Assembly (NCBI GenBank): GCA_024529925.1
Contig: JAFEUB010000069.1
Span: 1,170,501 to 1,234,500, forward strand
Source: Ophthalmolycus amberensis
Lineage: Eukaryota; Chordata; Actinopteri; Perciformes; Zoarcidae
Length of the DNA stretch: 64,000 nucleotides
Direction of reading: 5' to 3'
Both the position numbers and the translations under genes were made by a program. How positions within the stretch are numbered: the first letter of the stretch is position 1; each line of letters begins with the position of its first letter. The notes under the pieces are model-generated. The model had not been told where the DNA came from. It made no database searches and saw only the letters and a program-made list of their open reading frames with translations. Positions 28,001-40,200 of this stretch are shown one piece after another.

Positions 28001-29750
28001 ATTTGCCATATTTTTGGATATGGTATCTCAGTCTTGGTTTTGTCATTGTTGATATTTAACCTTGTCACCCCAACTCCGAGGTCTCTGAGTTTAGATTTAA
28101 GATTCAAAGAAGTCAAGTAATTCCATAATTGTTTTGATCAAAAAAAATTGCTCAGGATCCTATAATGATCAAAAACATACTACAGTAATGTCAAGTGATA
28201 TTGATCAAGTACTGATTTTTTTAAATAGTTGAATTTGCAGTCATACTTATACTGTGTGTGTAAGACAGGGACAGAGGAAGAGAGAGCGCCTGTGTGTGAC
28301 ATATGACTTGAGGAACAGATGGACGCTCCTTACCCACACACTGCAGGGAGACAGTCTCCTGGTCTGGACAGGATTGGCTACGTAATGAGAAAAACATGTC
28401 AGTTATCATAAATACATGCAGTAATCTGAATGTGCACCTTTCTGCTGTTTTCTGTCGTATTAAAAATAAATAAAAAGCAGATAATTAGCCTGTATGGGTA
28501 ATATGTTTTTAACTGCTTAAATAACAAAGATATTGGAGTGATCATAAGCGGGACAAGGACTAGGGCTGCCCCCTTTTGGTCGATTAATCGACTAATCGGT
28601 CGTTTTGGTCTGAGTCGACGAGGATTTCCTTTGACGATTAGTCCTTTTTTGTGCATTTTCACACTGAAGACTTATCATCTCTGGCAAACACATGATATAA
28701 AGTTGTGCTTTTCTGTCATTTTTTGTGGAGAAACTCAATTTTACAGATCTGTGAAAAAAGTACAGGTGTAATTCTACTAAGAATTGTTTTGGTCAAGGAC
28801 AGCCCAAGAAAGGACTAGATTGTTTACCTGACGTTAACCAGACCCTGGATATGGGAAGATGAGCTGTCAGTCAATGTTAAACCAATGGAATTCTGGGATG
28901 TAACTGCTTTGCTGACATAGGACCTGGAGATAAAGGGAAAAGTAGTTCAGAAAGCTAAACAGATAAACTTGCACATGCAGAGATCATTTTGTCGAAACAA
29001 TGCGTGATTGAGTCTGGAAACTCATTCTGCTTCTGTCACACTGAGACACCCCAGGGAGACCCTGTGGAGAATCAATTCAACCATAAACACAGCAGCAGGT
29101 GAGGAGAAATGAGATGGATCTCAGTGGGTAAATTACAGGTTGGAGACAGAAGCCCACATGTTCGCGATTTGCTGATGAATTTGGGTACGGCAAAAAGACT
29201 GGATAAATCCCTCCTTTATTGAAGCCTGTGCTAGCTCCGAATGAGGAATGGTTATAAATATTTTGATGCTGGAAATCTGCTGCTGTTTAACACACTTTCA
29301 GTTATGTTTGGCAAAATAACCCTATAATTGAGTTATGAGTGATCATTCTTTACTCTTTAAATCCCAGTTGAGCGCAGGTCAGGTCGGCGTATCGCTTGTT
29401 CCAGTTTTTGTAGCACACTGGTTGGAAGCGGCCATCTTGTGAAGTCCTGACCTGCAGACTCCTGTCCTTGCCAAACCTCACTGGAGGAAAAAAGAAAGAA
29501 AGAGGACAACTGAGCACAACTCTTCACTGGGTTATGCACAATGCAGCAGTAATGTGGAGTCTTTGGCCTGTGTGCTGTTGCTGTTGCAACCATAAACGAT
29601 TATAGTAAAAGCAAAAATCAAAAGTGAAAGAAATTAGCTTAGCATACTAAATACACAAGCCTACCATAGAATACTATCCACATCACCAAACCTATGTATG
29701 AGATCCCAACTCATACCTCTTCATCTGTAAGTCTGGTTCTGGTAAGGCCT

Positions 29751-29800
<50 letters not shown>

Positions 29801-32800
29801 AGGTGCCTACTCACCACAGTTTGATTCGTCACTGCCCAGTTGGCAGTCACTTATTCCGTCACACAGGACAGTGTTGTTGGGGCAGGTGTCAGAGTTTGGC
29901 AAAGACAGATATTCATCTTTGTCATCAATAGGCTCTGTGTTGAGGATTGCTGCTGTTGCCAACCGGGTGCCATAACGAACTGTCGTTGGGGTAGTAATGA
30001 GTGTGGATGAGGAGAGGTAGAGTGTGCCTTTGTTGTTATAGTTATGCAAAAATCTAATTTGCATAACAATTTTACAATTCAATAGACAACCAATATTTTA
30101 TGAATGCCAACTAAGATCTATGGAAATGGGGGGAAAACAGGCTTACTAAATAAAAGGCTAACTGTATAAAAGGGTTATACGTTTAGGGATGTTAAAGGAG
30201 GGTACTGCAAACATATTTTTAACAAGCTGCCAACCCAATATTGTTCTTTTTAATGTCTAAATAAAGCATTATATACCAGCAATAAAGTCATTTTGTTCCA
30301 TCATACAATCCCTTTTTAAAGTATGCATTTTATCAAAAACAAAACCACAAAAATGCAAACAAATCTATCGTTATCAAAACTGCAAGGGCACGGGAAATAT
30401 TGTGAATAATAATATTATTATTCACGATAATATTGCAGTTGCAATATGAAGGAATTATATTAGCAAATGAATGTTAATGACAATGTCCAGTGATCTGTAA
30501 GGATAAACACAGTATACCTCCAATCCAGATGGCCAGTGCCAGCAGCCCGAGCACCAGTAAAGTTCCCCCTGACCCTCCGTAACACTGGGCATTACCATCG
30601 CAGCATCTCTTCCTCTTTCTGCTGGGGGCTGGACACAGACAATACACAAACACACATTAATAATCCTTGGGACAACTCAGTCTCCATTTGCTTTGCTCCT
30701 ACACCTGCATCCATTGTATTATGAGGGAAATGAGCTGTGAATACCACTCACGTATGCTTGACTGTTGGACTTGGGTGACAACCACAGGTGGTCCATACTG
30801 GGGGACGTATTGTGGATAGGCGGAGGGTGTCAGGCCTGGACCCACGCCATACACCACCTCCTCATAGGACCTGAGGGGGGGCTGGGTGTGCACGGCAGAA
30901 GAATAGGAAGGAGGGGGATCGTTCTGTGAGGAAAAACAGAAAAGGCGGAGGGAAAGTAAATAACTAGCGAGGGGTTAAATAAATCCCTTATTAAAAAACA
31001 CACAATGTGATGTGGAGTCTTTGTCCATTGTGTCATCTATTGCCCTTGGGAACAAGACACAATGCTATGTTTACCGTAGGTATAATGATTTCGGTAGTTA
31101 GACGGACAATAAAGACTAAAGAAGCAAATGATTTGCATGTTTTTGTTTCCCAGGACTGAGCATAGACTTTTGTCCTCCATGCTCTATGTAAGCTCTATGT
31201 AAGCTCACTGTAAATGACTCATGATAAACAGGTGAGTCAGACTCTCTCCCTGGTTAAACAATGGCCTCTAAGACAATGGTATCTGTTTATCATTCTGCCA
31301 TGAATATGAAAGAATAGGGTCCAGAAGAGTCAGTGATTAGGTAAAGAGGAACTAGTTTTTTTAGGTTACAAATTTGTTCTAAGAAATAGTTTGACATTTT
31401 AGGAAATGCACTTATTTGATTTCTTGCCAAGAGTTGATACCACTCTCGTGTCTTTGTGCAAACTATGTCGCTATAGGGCAAGCAGCTGGTTAGCTTAGCA
31501 ATAACTGCACACCGCCACTTCTAAAGCTCACTACTTTATCTGGACAAAAACAAGTGTTACTGGGGAATATTGTATGCAATACATTTTGGCCAGGCACAGT
31601 AAGTTTGTGTCTGAGTTTAAACAACGAAATCTGACGTGTTAATTAGTTAACTTTAGGGATGCTGGATTTGGTTACGATACCAGTCTTTGTGAGCTAAGCT
31701 AACCGGCTGCTGCTCTAGCTATTCGTTTAACGTACAACGTGACAGAGGTTTTGTTATTTCATCTTACTCTTGGCAAAAAAGCAAATAAGCATACATCCCA
31801 AATGTCAAACTAATTCTTTAATTTAAATTTAAATTGAGAAAATACATTTAACTCTACACTTGCACTTATTATAGCGCTATGCTGTGTCTGTGGAATGCAA
31901 CTTTGGAATGTTAGCGAATGGAAACTATTTTGTGACTGAACTTGTTTGTCCACATTGTGGCCTGGACACCCATGCATTTACGGAAAGTTACAATACAAGG
32001 AAGTTCATGGCGAGTCATAGTATTTTAGGAGTAAACACTTTTTTGTAATTAACTTTTGTTGCTCCACATCATAACAGAGGTTTGACATGATCAGTGACTG
32101 TTACTGTGTTTTAAAACAGTCACATTAGTTTTGATTTGGGCAGTTAACCTTAACCTCACCGCTAGTGCAGGGAAAGCCAAGATGTAGTTTCCCAAAACCA
32201 ATGAGGATGGCCAATGAGCTGCTGTGACCCTTCTTCATTTGCCATCATCTTCTTAAAAAATGTTTGCAAAAAGGAAGGGATTAACCTATTGAGGTGACAC
32301 TGTGGATGGACTCGCTACAAAAGGTGCTCCATAAGACATTTCTACTGCATGCTGATCAAGTTTCAAAAATACACCTACTGGCAGCACACCCCCCACTTAA
32401 TTGAAAATGGGTGAGCTGAAATAGGTGGAGGAGCAGGTTTATCATATTTCCCAGCAGAGTACTGTACTTGGATCATCTTGCATAGTTTGCCTATTGCCCA
32501 TTATCATGGAGAAAGACTGGAAAAAAACATTAAAAGATAAGAGGTTTCACATTTGAAAGGTCAGTATTTTACTTAGACAATAACTATGGAAATATAAAGT
32601 TACAAAGATACCCGACGTGAAACTGGAAACTAAAGTGCCCCTTCATGTTTGTCTGTAGGGCCGAAAAACAAATCAAGGCTGATACAAGTCAGATCAGTGT
32701 ATTTCTTAAGAGCATTGAGTGAACTGAGCTTGAATGCAACCAAAACAAAGCTAGATATTCAATGAAAATCCCATTATCTCCAAATTTAGAAACGAATTTG

Positions 32801-33374
32801 GGATTTTTTTAGATAAGCTAAAAGACTAAGTTTTCCAGAATAGGTGGACACAAATGTTCTACTTCTTAAACAAATTAACCAATTTAAACACCAATTGGTT
32901 TATCAGATCCAATAGGATGAATTGGATTAAAGATGCATTGTCAAAAATGTGAAAATAAAATAAAAAGTCTTGTAGTCTAAAGAGTTTCAAGCAAGTGTAA
33001 AGGTTTTGCCCTATAGAAACTTAAGAAAGAACCCAATTGGTTTAGACAAAACCTATATTCAAAATATCTTCCTCCCTGCTACCCGGCAGGTCAATTTAAA
33101 CAAATAAAACCTCTGCAAAGAACAACACAAGTTTATAGACAAATAAACACACTGGAACTCAAAAAGAACAAACAGAGAGGCAGGTAAATAGACCAAGAGC
33201 CACCATTCAGAGTCTGCATGGCAGGTGAGTATTGATCAAGCAGGAAGTTTGACTATTGATTTGAGGGAAGTTGAAGTCAGAGGAGAGGACAAGAGACACA
33301 CTGTCGCATGAAGAGGGAGTTTTGTGTTATAAGAGAAAGACAAAAGAAGAACCTACCGGGTCATTCTTTGCCAT
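25086..33374 (-). CDS. tmprss13: transmembrane serine protease 13 (type II membrane, LDLa-SRCR-trypsin)
   Basis: Twelve coding exons on the minus strand: 33,374-33,357; 30,923-30,752; 30,628-30,518; 29,979-29,815; 29,480-29,354; 28,923-28,828; 28,377-28,334; 27,694-27,532; 27,303-27,125; 26,548-26,450; 25,506-25,364; 25,250-25,086. Together they give 1,482 nt, 493 residues, with unbroken phase. The cytosolic tail carries a PPxY motif (PPSY, 10-13) and a basic cluster (SRKRKRCC, 66-73) before one helix (about 85-101). An LDL-receptor class A unit follows (CPNN...DGISDCQLGSDESNC), then a group-A SRCR domain and a trypsin domain that begins at R254|IIGG. The triad is H295 (TAAHC), D345 (DVALL) and S442 (GDSGGP); D436 predicts cleavage after Arg or Lys. 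It acts at the epithelial cell surface and is activated by cutting at R254. The human tail's ASPA repeats are absent. Position next to fxyd6 and il10ra supports orthology to TMPRSS13. Confidence 0.94.
28556..28650. mobile_element. hAT-like element end fragment
   Basis: Begins CTAGGGCTGCCCCC and continues with GATTAATCGACTAATCGG-type words typical of the ends of fish hAT elements. Only one end is recognisable, in an intron of tmprss13. Family not confirmed. Confidence 0.35.
29753..29798. repeat. (GT)n microsatellite next to a tmprss13 splice donor
   Basis: About 23 GT units, read as CA repeats on the tmprss13 sense strand. They begin about 16 bases inside the intron after the LDLa-coding exon (29,979-29,815). 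Confidence 0.9.
31381..31818. mobile_element. non-autonomous DNA element with about 52-bp terminal inverted repeats
   Basis: The left end starts AAGAAATAGTTTGACATTTT and the right end, reverse-complemented, starts AAGAATTAGTTTGACATTT. Similarity continues to TTGCCAAGAGT on both sides. Internal words such as 'cagctggttagcttagca' match a repeat I know to be common in spiny-rayed fish. No coding sequence is present. The target duplication is not clear, so the superfamily is left open. It lies in the first intron of tmprss13. Confidence 0.6.
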
Positions 33375-36190
33375 CGGACTCAGGTCAGCAAAGAGTGGAG
33401 AGTGGAGGTGAGCGCAGGTGGGTGTAGCTTTTTCACACCCAGACGTTTACTCAGTCACCAAGCAGTGGTTACAGCATGGTGGTTCCACACGGTTACTCTC
33501 CCTTGTATTTTCTTCTCCTCTTCTTTCTACTCTACTGACCTTCATCCAAGCAACAACAGGTAGGTCTGCCTTCCCTGCCTAAGACCTCCCACTTCATGCA
33601 ACTATCGTTCTCTCAGACGTTCATTCTTCTGCTCACAGAGATGGGCGTGACCAGTACACCAGTTTGCCACCTGCCAGACTGGTTTTGTGCAAGAGAGAGA
33701 CTGTCAAAGCTTGTTTCACAGTGTTGAGCTCCATTGTGGCTCAAATGACACCAGCTGAGCTGTCAGGTCCCTGAACCAAAATGTCTTCTTCTCCACAGAG
33801 AGACAACTTGACTTGTTTTCCCATAAAATCCAATTCTACATTATTTCAGTTTAATGCAGTATGCTTTGTCTGTAAATTTCACAACATGCTCATAGGCCGT
33901 ACAAGGAAATGCTGGAGAAAATAAAAGCTGTGTCATTGAATCCAGGAAATAAAGATAATGATCAATGAGTGTTCACATTTTTAAATGTGTCACTGATGTG
34001 TGGGCCTTTTTGAGGGTTTTTATCAGGATCAGAATCAGCTTTATTTGACTCCGGTTTACACATTGCTCTCAACATACATGGAATATACAAATGAACAAGG
34101 ACATTAAAGACAACAAAGTAGAACAGAGAAACTAAGCATAAACCTTTAACATATAACTGCTATTAATACATTTAACTACTATTAGCTACTACTACATTTA
34201 AACACTATTAGCTTTCAATCTGTGAATTGCACACTTATACACATCTTGGGCGTTCACACTGCAATTCCTTTCCGCAACCAGATCTCCGATGCTGCTTCTG
34301 GAAACTTTTGGAGCGTGCCTTCCTCTGATTTCTTAATTTCACCTCCGTGCTAATTTTTAGATTCACTTCCTGAATGATCACATACCTTTGTCTCTCAGGC
34401 CCTAATGCCTCTCTAGTTTTGCATATCCACTAGTCACATAGCCACTTGAGACTCTACATCTCTAGCCCTTTGAAAGCTTCCCAACGCTTACAGTAGCTTC
34501 TCAGTGTGTGCTCTTCCTGCATCTTTCATCCTGACACAATATATTGGACTTATCAGGAACAATTTAGCTGGTGTGCTTTGTGATAAGGGAGACCTGTGCC
34601 TCTATTGACTTGATGCTGAGCGCCTGATTTTTGTGAATATACAACATACGAAACAGCACATAATTATGAATACAGGGTATTGAAGTGGCATAGTGGTCTA
34701 AATGGTCTAAACTGTACTTTAAACCATTTAGATGCCACTTTAGACTAAACCACACAACCACACAACCACAATGGCCCACATTTGAACCTTTGTAGCACAT
34801 CCTCCTCTAATCTCCCTCTCCACTTTGTCACAACTCTGTACTATAACACACATTAAAGTAATATCTCCCCAAAATATATAACCATGACTGTTAAGCATTT
34901 AAGCATGTTAAGTAATTCATAATATCAGAATACTGAAATACAGAACTGGATATCAAGACCTTTAAAGTTCAGGCAAACTGTCAGTCTTTGTGTGGGTGTA
35001 TCTAAATATGATCATTATTATGAGAAGCACCACAAGATTCAATGTGAAGATGTGTGTACCTTGTAACACAACTGGAAGTTGATATCATATACAGTCTTCC
35101 TATGTGCATGTATCCACTCCTCGCGTATCAAGTGAAAACAAAGTGAAAAAACTCCCCCTTGTGAACACCAGCAGATGATCTCTGACATTTAAGTGGCGTC
35201 CCACAGTTCAGTTTTACTCACCAGTTCTCTGTCCGTCTGCAAGACAGAAACCAAAAGGTGACGCTAGCAAATAGATTCATGAGTGTGTTTGCATTTACCA
35301 GGAACTAAAACTTGAAGAGTCTCATGTGACAGGGAGGTGAGAAACAGAGAGGGGAACTGTGGGGACATTTTTGGTTATAATTAAGAGAAACGTGATTTCT
35401 CAGAATTAACGTATATTTATAAAAATCCAAGTATTAGAGTATAAGCGTTTAAACAAATTTAAATAAGTATATCAAATGATCAACTAATGATTGACTCCTC
35501 CTCCTGAGCGGCTGTATTATATGTACAGTATGCCAACAACTTTAAATGCAGTTTCAATGGGACTGATTATGGAAATTAGGTCAGCATTCAAACATCAAGA
35601 GTTTGGTCTTTTCATGATGAGACAAATGTCTCGGGAGGATGTAAACATTGTATTTAGTTGCCAAACACAGTCATGTGAGAGACCTGGCTAAAGACTGGAT
35701 CTGTTGTAATGTAAACAGAAGAGACAAGTGAGACAGTTGATCCAACTGTAAACATCCCTTTAGTTTGCATTAGAAATCCATCTTGTAGTTTCAGATGTAT
35801 TATAGAGCAGTATCTAGCGGACTCGGGAGGGGGAAAAAAGTACGTGCACATTTTAGGCCTTTGCACATACTAACAGTCAGTACATGAAAGTGCATTTCCC
35901 AGACAATGGTCCTTGGATAAATGATTGTGGTGACGTGATGGCATTTATGAGTAATTTGTGAAAATATCACACGTATCCATCCACCCACAATAACCTTTAT
36001 ATCATTCATTTCCTTTCTAAAAAGTCTGACAAAATGTTAAACTGATCTGTTTCAAAGTGAGTGAGTTTTAAAGATAAAGTTCCAAGGAGGTGTGAATACC
36101 ATAGATTGAGATACCCAAGTTTTTAGAAAGGCCGTACCTGCCTCTCTTTATGTCACAAATCAAGTAATGGTTTACCTGTTTTGTTTGTTT
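33375..36190. other. tmprss13-il10ra head-to-head intergenic region (left part)
   Basis: The tmprss13 start (minus) and il10ra start (plus) point away from each other, so both promoters should lie in this interval. No coding exon was found. A dispersed-repeat fragment lies near 34,022-34,200. No TATA box or other site can be assigned to tmprss13 with confidence. Confidence 0.5.
34022..34200. mobile_element. dispersed teleost repeat fragment (ATCAGAATCAGCTTTATT type)
   Basis: Contains 'atcagaatcagctttattt' followed by 'gactccggtttaca', words I recognise from an abundant fish interspersed repeat, probably LINE- or SINE-derived. Borders and family are uncertain. Confidence 0.35.
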
Positions 36191-36196
36191 TGCATG

Positions 36197-36532
36197 TGTT
36201 ACGTATGGTTCTATGCCCTGCTGTGAATGTTCGTGCTTGGGTGTGCGTGTGTGTGTGCATGTGTGTGTATTCTGTGTCTTTTGAGAACTAGGTGCAGCTC
36301 CCTAACGAGTGATTGAGGGCACCTGGATGAAGACGTGGGTTACCTATATAAGTGCCTCCTTGCGCCGCCCTTGCTCTCGCTCTCATCTGCCTGGCACCAG
36401 ACCCTGGTCTGCAGTTGGATTTGCGCCTGACACTTTGTTTGTGTCCTGTAAATAAACTGACAGCGGTGGTTGTTGAATCTAACTTGATGTGGTGTCCGTC
36501 CTTATGTTGCGACTCCCGAGCCGGTCGTAACA
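36197..36532 (+). mobile_element. solo LTR of a retrotransposon, 336 bp
   Basis: Begins TGTTACG and ends CGTAACA, so it has TG...CA termini with 7-bp inverted ends. It is flanked by the direct repeat CATG (36,193-36,196 and 36,533-36,536), a 4-bp target duplication. Inside, in order, are a TATATA box at 36,345-36,350 and an AATAAA at 36,451-36,456, as expected of U3-R-U5. No internal coding region is present, so it is a solo LTR left by recombination. Short duplications fit Gypsy-type or related elements; the family is unconfirmed. It has the same orientation as il10ra and lies about 0.7 kb upstream of its start. Confidence 0.82.
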
Positions 36533-37135
36533 CATGTCAAACATATTCATCCAAATTACCCCAGAAGAAATGTGTATTTTTCCTGTCCTTCTCTCAGCCA
36601 ACTCTACCATTGCTCTTTGCAAAAACCACCTGCAATGCAGCCAACCACAACTGAGGTTTTACAGACAGAGTATCACAGGAAAAGATCAAAATACATGTGC
36701 TGTAGTCAAAGAGGCACACACACATAAACTAAACAGAAGAAAATAAAGACACTATGTGTCTGCGGATTGTATGTTTTTCATTATGGAAACTAAAAAGTTT
36801 AGAAAAATTATGTTTAAAAGCAACAGAATACCCCTCTAATCAAACTTCTGCCTGCAATCACAAAAAGTGAAAGGGGAATCCCTGAACGCTTCGCTTTTCT
36901 TGTCTCTGAGCCACGTAGAGCCGAGAAAGAGGAAAAGAAAAAGCAAAAGAGGAAGGTAAACGTCTGGTGGGAGAGAAGGGAGGGATGAAAGTACAGCAGC
37001 AGCGTCACTGACGCCGTCACAACAGGAAGCGCATCACGCGAGAGGGAGGGGGTTGAGCAAGAGTGGAAGATATTTTGGGAGATCTATGTAAAAAATTAGG
37101 CAAAAACAATCTGCCTCTTCTTATTTCTTCCACAG

Positions 37136-37216
37136 ATGAACAGACACCACATCAGTAATTCACCGATGATTGGAATAAGGGGCATCTTTGGTGGCTACTG
37201 CATGGACTATAACTGA
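37136..37216 (+). other. upstream ORF abutting the il10ra start
   Basis: A possible acceptor (ttcttccacag) ends at 37,135 and is directly followed by ATG. That frame runs 26 codons to TGA at 37,214-37,216, immediately before and in frame with the first il10ra ATG. If this exon is used, the uORF could limit translation or favour later in-frame ATGs. Confidence 0.4.
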
Positions 37217-40200
37217 ATGACAATACCTCTCCAGATACCAGACATGGATATGAGCAATAAGACACCGCTTCTTGTCTTCCTGATTGTCTACATAAACCGT
37301 GTGTCAGGTAATTAACACTTTTTATTACACAATATTTTAAGCCTTATCTGTTTTATTTATCCTGTTTTGTATTCAAATTTTTTTTTCTATGGTTTTCCTT
37401 CACTTTTGTGAATTTCACATGAATTTCACATGACTGGAATTGTGACTGTCTTATGAAATACCGTACGTCAAATACAGACATTCTGGTCAATGTTTAGTTG
37501 TTACAATGAAACTTGATTTCTGAGCCTATGTTTACAATATGGTTTCCATCATGAAGGCATCAGGTGGAAAAAAGAGAATTACATGTGAAGTTTATCGCAA
37601 AATGTCCTGTTCCACGGTGAATGAAGCCCACAGAGTGGTAAAGGGTGAAACTCCGTTCACTATACGAAAACCCACAGTCTCATCATCAGAGATCCCATAA
37701 ATGATTTGCAAGATCGCAGCGTGTTTTCGTCAGCCAGACTTCCTTTTCTTCTTTCAACCACATCCTTCAATCTAAAGAAAACATATCAGCATTTACTTAG
37801 CAAGGTTTATGATTTTACAGTCTGGAATCAAAAAGTACAAATGTCTCCTCTTCCGACCATATGCTATGAAGCTGTTTTTTATTTAAAGAAATGTAAATGA
37901 TTGTGTAATACTTAGCACTGAATATTCATGATAATTCCCCCATTTACTATTGCAGGACTGGACGTCCCTCAGCCTGACCAACTGGTTGTGAATATTTTGG
38001 ATGGGGAGGTAATGGTACTTTGGAGACATCCTGCGAACGCCCCATCAAACTCCCGGTACAATGTAGAAATGGCAAGGTATGTTTAACTTTTACTTCAGAG
38101 TTACAGTGTCAACTTTGTTTACAAATTTTCTATTATTTTGCAATTCAAATTTCACAGCATTCTGTACTTTTTCCTTCACATGTACACCGCTTACGTTGTT
38201 ATTTGTGCTCATTGATTCATCTGATTTTCGGAGAATCAACTTTTCTTGAAATGTTGTATTTCATTCATCTTTTTATGATATTCAGCTCCTTCCAGTTTGT
38301 GAATGGTGTTTTCTGTCCACAGGTACACTGATGAATGGGCCATGGTGGCCAGCTGCACCGGGATCAAGAGTACCTACTGTGACCTTAGCAGCCTTGTAGA
38401 TGACTATCGCACTGCATACAAAGTCAGAGTTCAGTTGGTTGCAGGAGATGACGTGTCTGTGTGGAAACGCAAGAAATTTCTTCCAAATACAAGTACGAAT
38501 AGTTTAGGACCTCAGTGTACCACGGTTAATACATTGTATTTTTGCTATAGGTTTGTTTTCTTACCTCTCTCTCTCTCTGGTCCTATAGGCGAATTGCAGC
38601 CTCCGTCCTTTACCTTGTGGGCAACTTTCAGCACTCTGACAGTTTATGTTCACCAAAAAAACGTTCTGAAAAAAATATTTCCTTATGGGCTCACCTACAC
38701 CATATACCTGGAGGAGAGAGGACAGCATAAAAAGGTATAATATGTGAAATAATGTAAGGCAGCACACCCTTTCCACCAACCCATCAGACAAATTAAAAAC
38801 AGTTTGGACAAATAGAAACACTTAAATTGATCGTCTGGACTGTTCAAACACAGACCTACATAACAGAATCATCTAACTTTATCATGTTTTTTTTTATTAT
38901 GTAAATAGTTTGTTAATAAATCAATGCTATACGTGGCTACATTTTCAATTATGTTCAGTTGAGAAATAGATAAAAAGTCCAACTTTGCAATTTTCTGTAA
39001 TTTAATAAACCTAATTGGGCCTTGGTAAGGTGAACGACCCAATACAATATTTAATGTGATGTAATAAACATCTGAACCCTACTCATCCCAGGCTATATTG
39101 TAAAATGTGGTCTACAATGCCTTGATCTGCGTGGTAATTTGATTTTTACCCTACAGAACACAACAGCATACCTGAAAGATGACGTGGGGGAGGATCAGAG
39201 GACTACGTCTTTCAGTTCTCTGCGCTGGGGGCGAGAGTACTGTGTCAGCATCAAAGTAGAGGGCATTGCAACTCTGTCCACCAGCAGGGTGTCCCCTAAA
39301 CAGTGTCTGCTGCTACCAGAGCAAGGTAATAAAACATTGTAATGATGATGCACAGCTAAGAGACAGCAGCTTCGATCAGCAATCAGATTGTTACAATGTG
39401 TGTTAGTTCAGTGGATTTATTTCAGTAATACCAAAAAAAAAACATAATACATTAGAGGATTAAAAAATAATTTATCTTATGAGATAAAAACAAACAAAAA
39501 GTCTTTCAAAGACATCTCACAGTGAAAAAAATAGAACAATGTCAACTAAAATAAATCTAACAATAACATATATGAGACACATTCATATGTCAATTGCTCC
39601 ATCCGGCAGGGCACACAATTACAAAACTACAAAGTATTATTACGTACTTTTTTCCCCATTTTCAATCTTTGTGGGGTTTGCTAGTGGTAGCTTCTTGTTT
39701 GCTCTTGGCAAGAGTAAAATAAGTAGATTTCCCAAAATGTCACGAATCCATTGGCCAAAATTTAAAATCTGTTAGAAAGAAAAAAAAAAGTGCAAGATGA
39801 TACAAGTTTAAATCTACAGGTTTAACAGATAACACCCTTGCGCCTATTAAACCTTTTCCTGTTTTTGTTCCCTCCAGAATGGTACATCATTGCTGTGTCA
39901 TCCTTATCTATTCTGGGTGTGCTGGCCAGCTTTGCTATCATGGCAACCATTCTCTTGTGTTATCTGAGAAGTCCAGAGAAAACACCTGCTGCATTGGTAA
40001 GTACATTCAAAAACGGAATACTGGGACAAATTACAGAAAAACAAACTTGTACAGTCAACTACGTGGAAAACAAAACCAAAAGTTGGTTGTTTTACTTGCA
40101 ACACATTCTTGATATTAGCCTTGCTGAGATGGTTCAGTTGGTCATAACTACCCTAAACATGATTTTGTGAAACAATGAATAAAACAACAATCTCTGTCTT

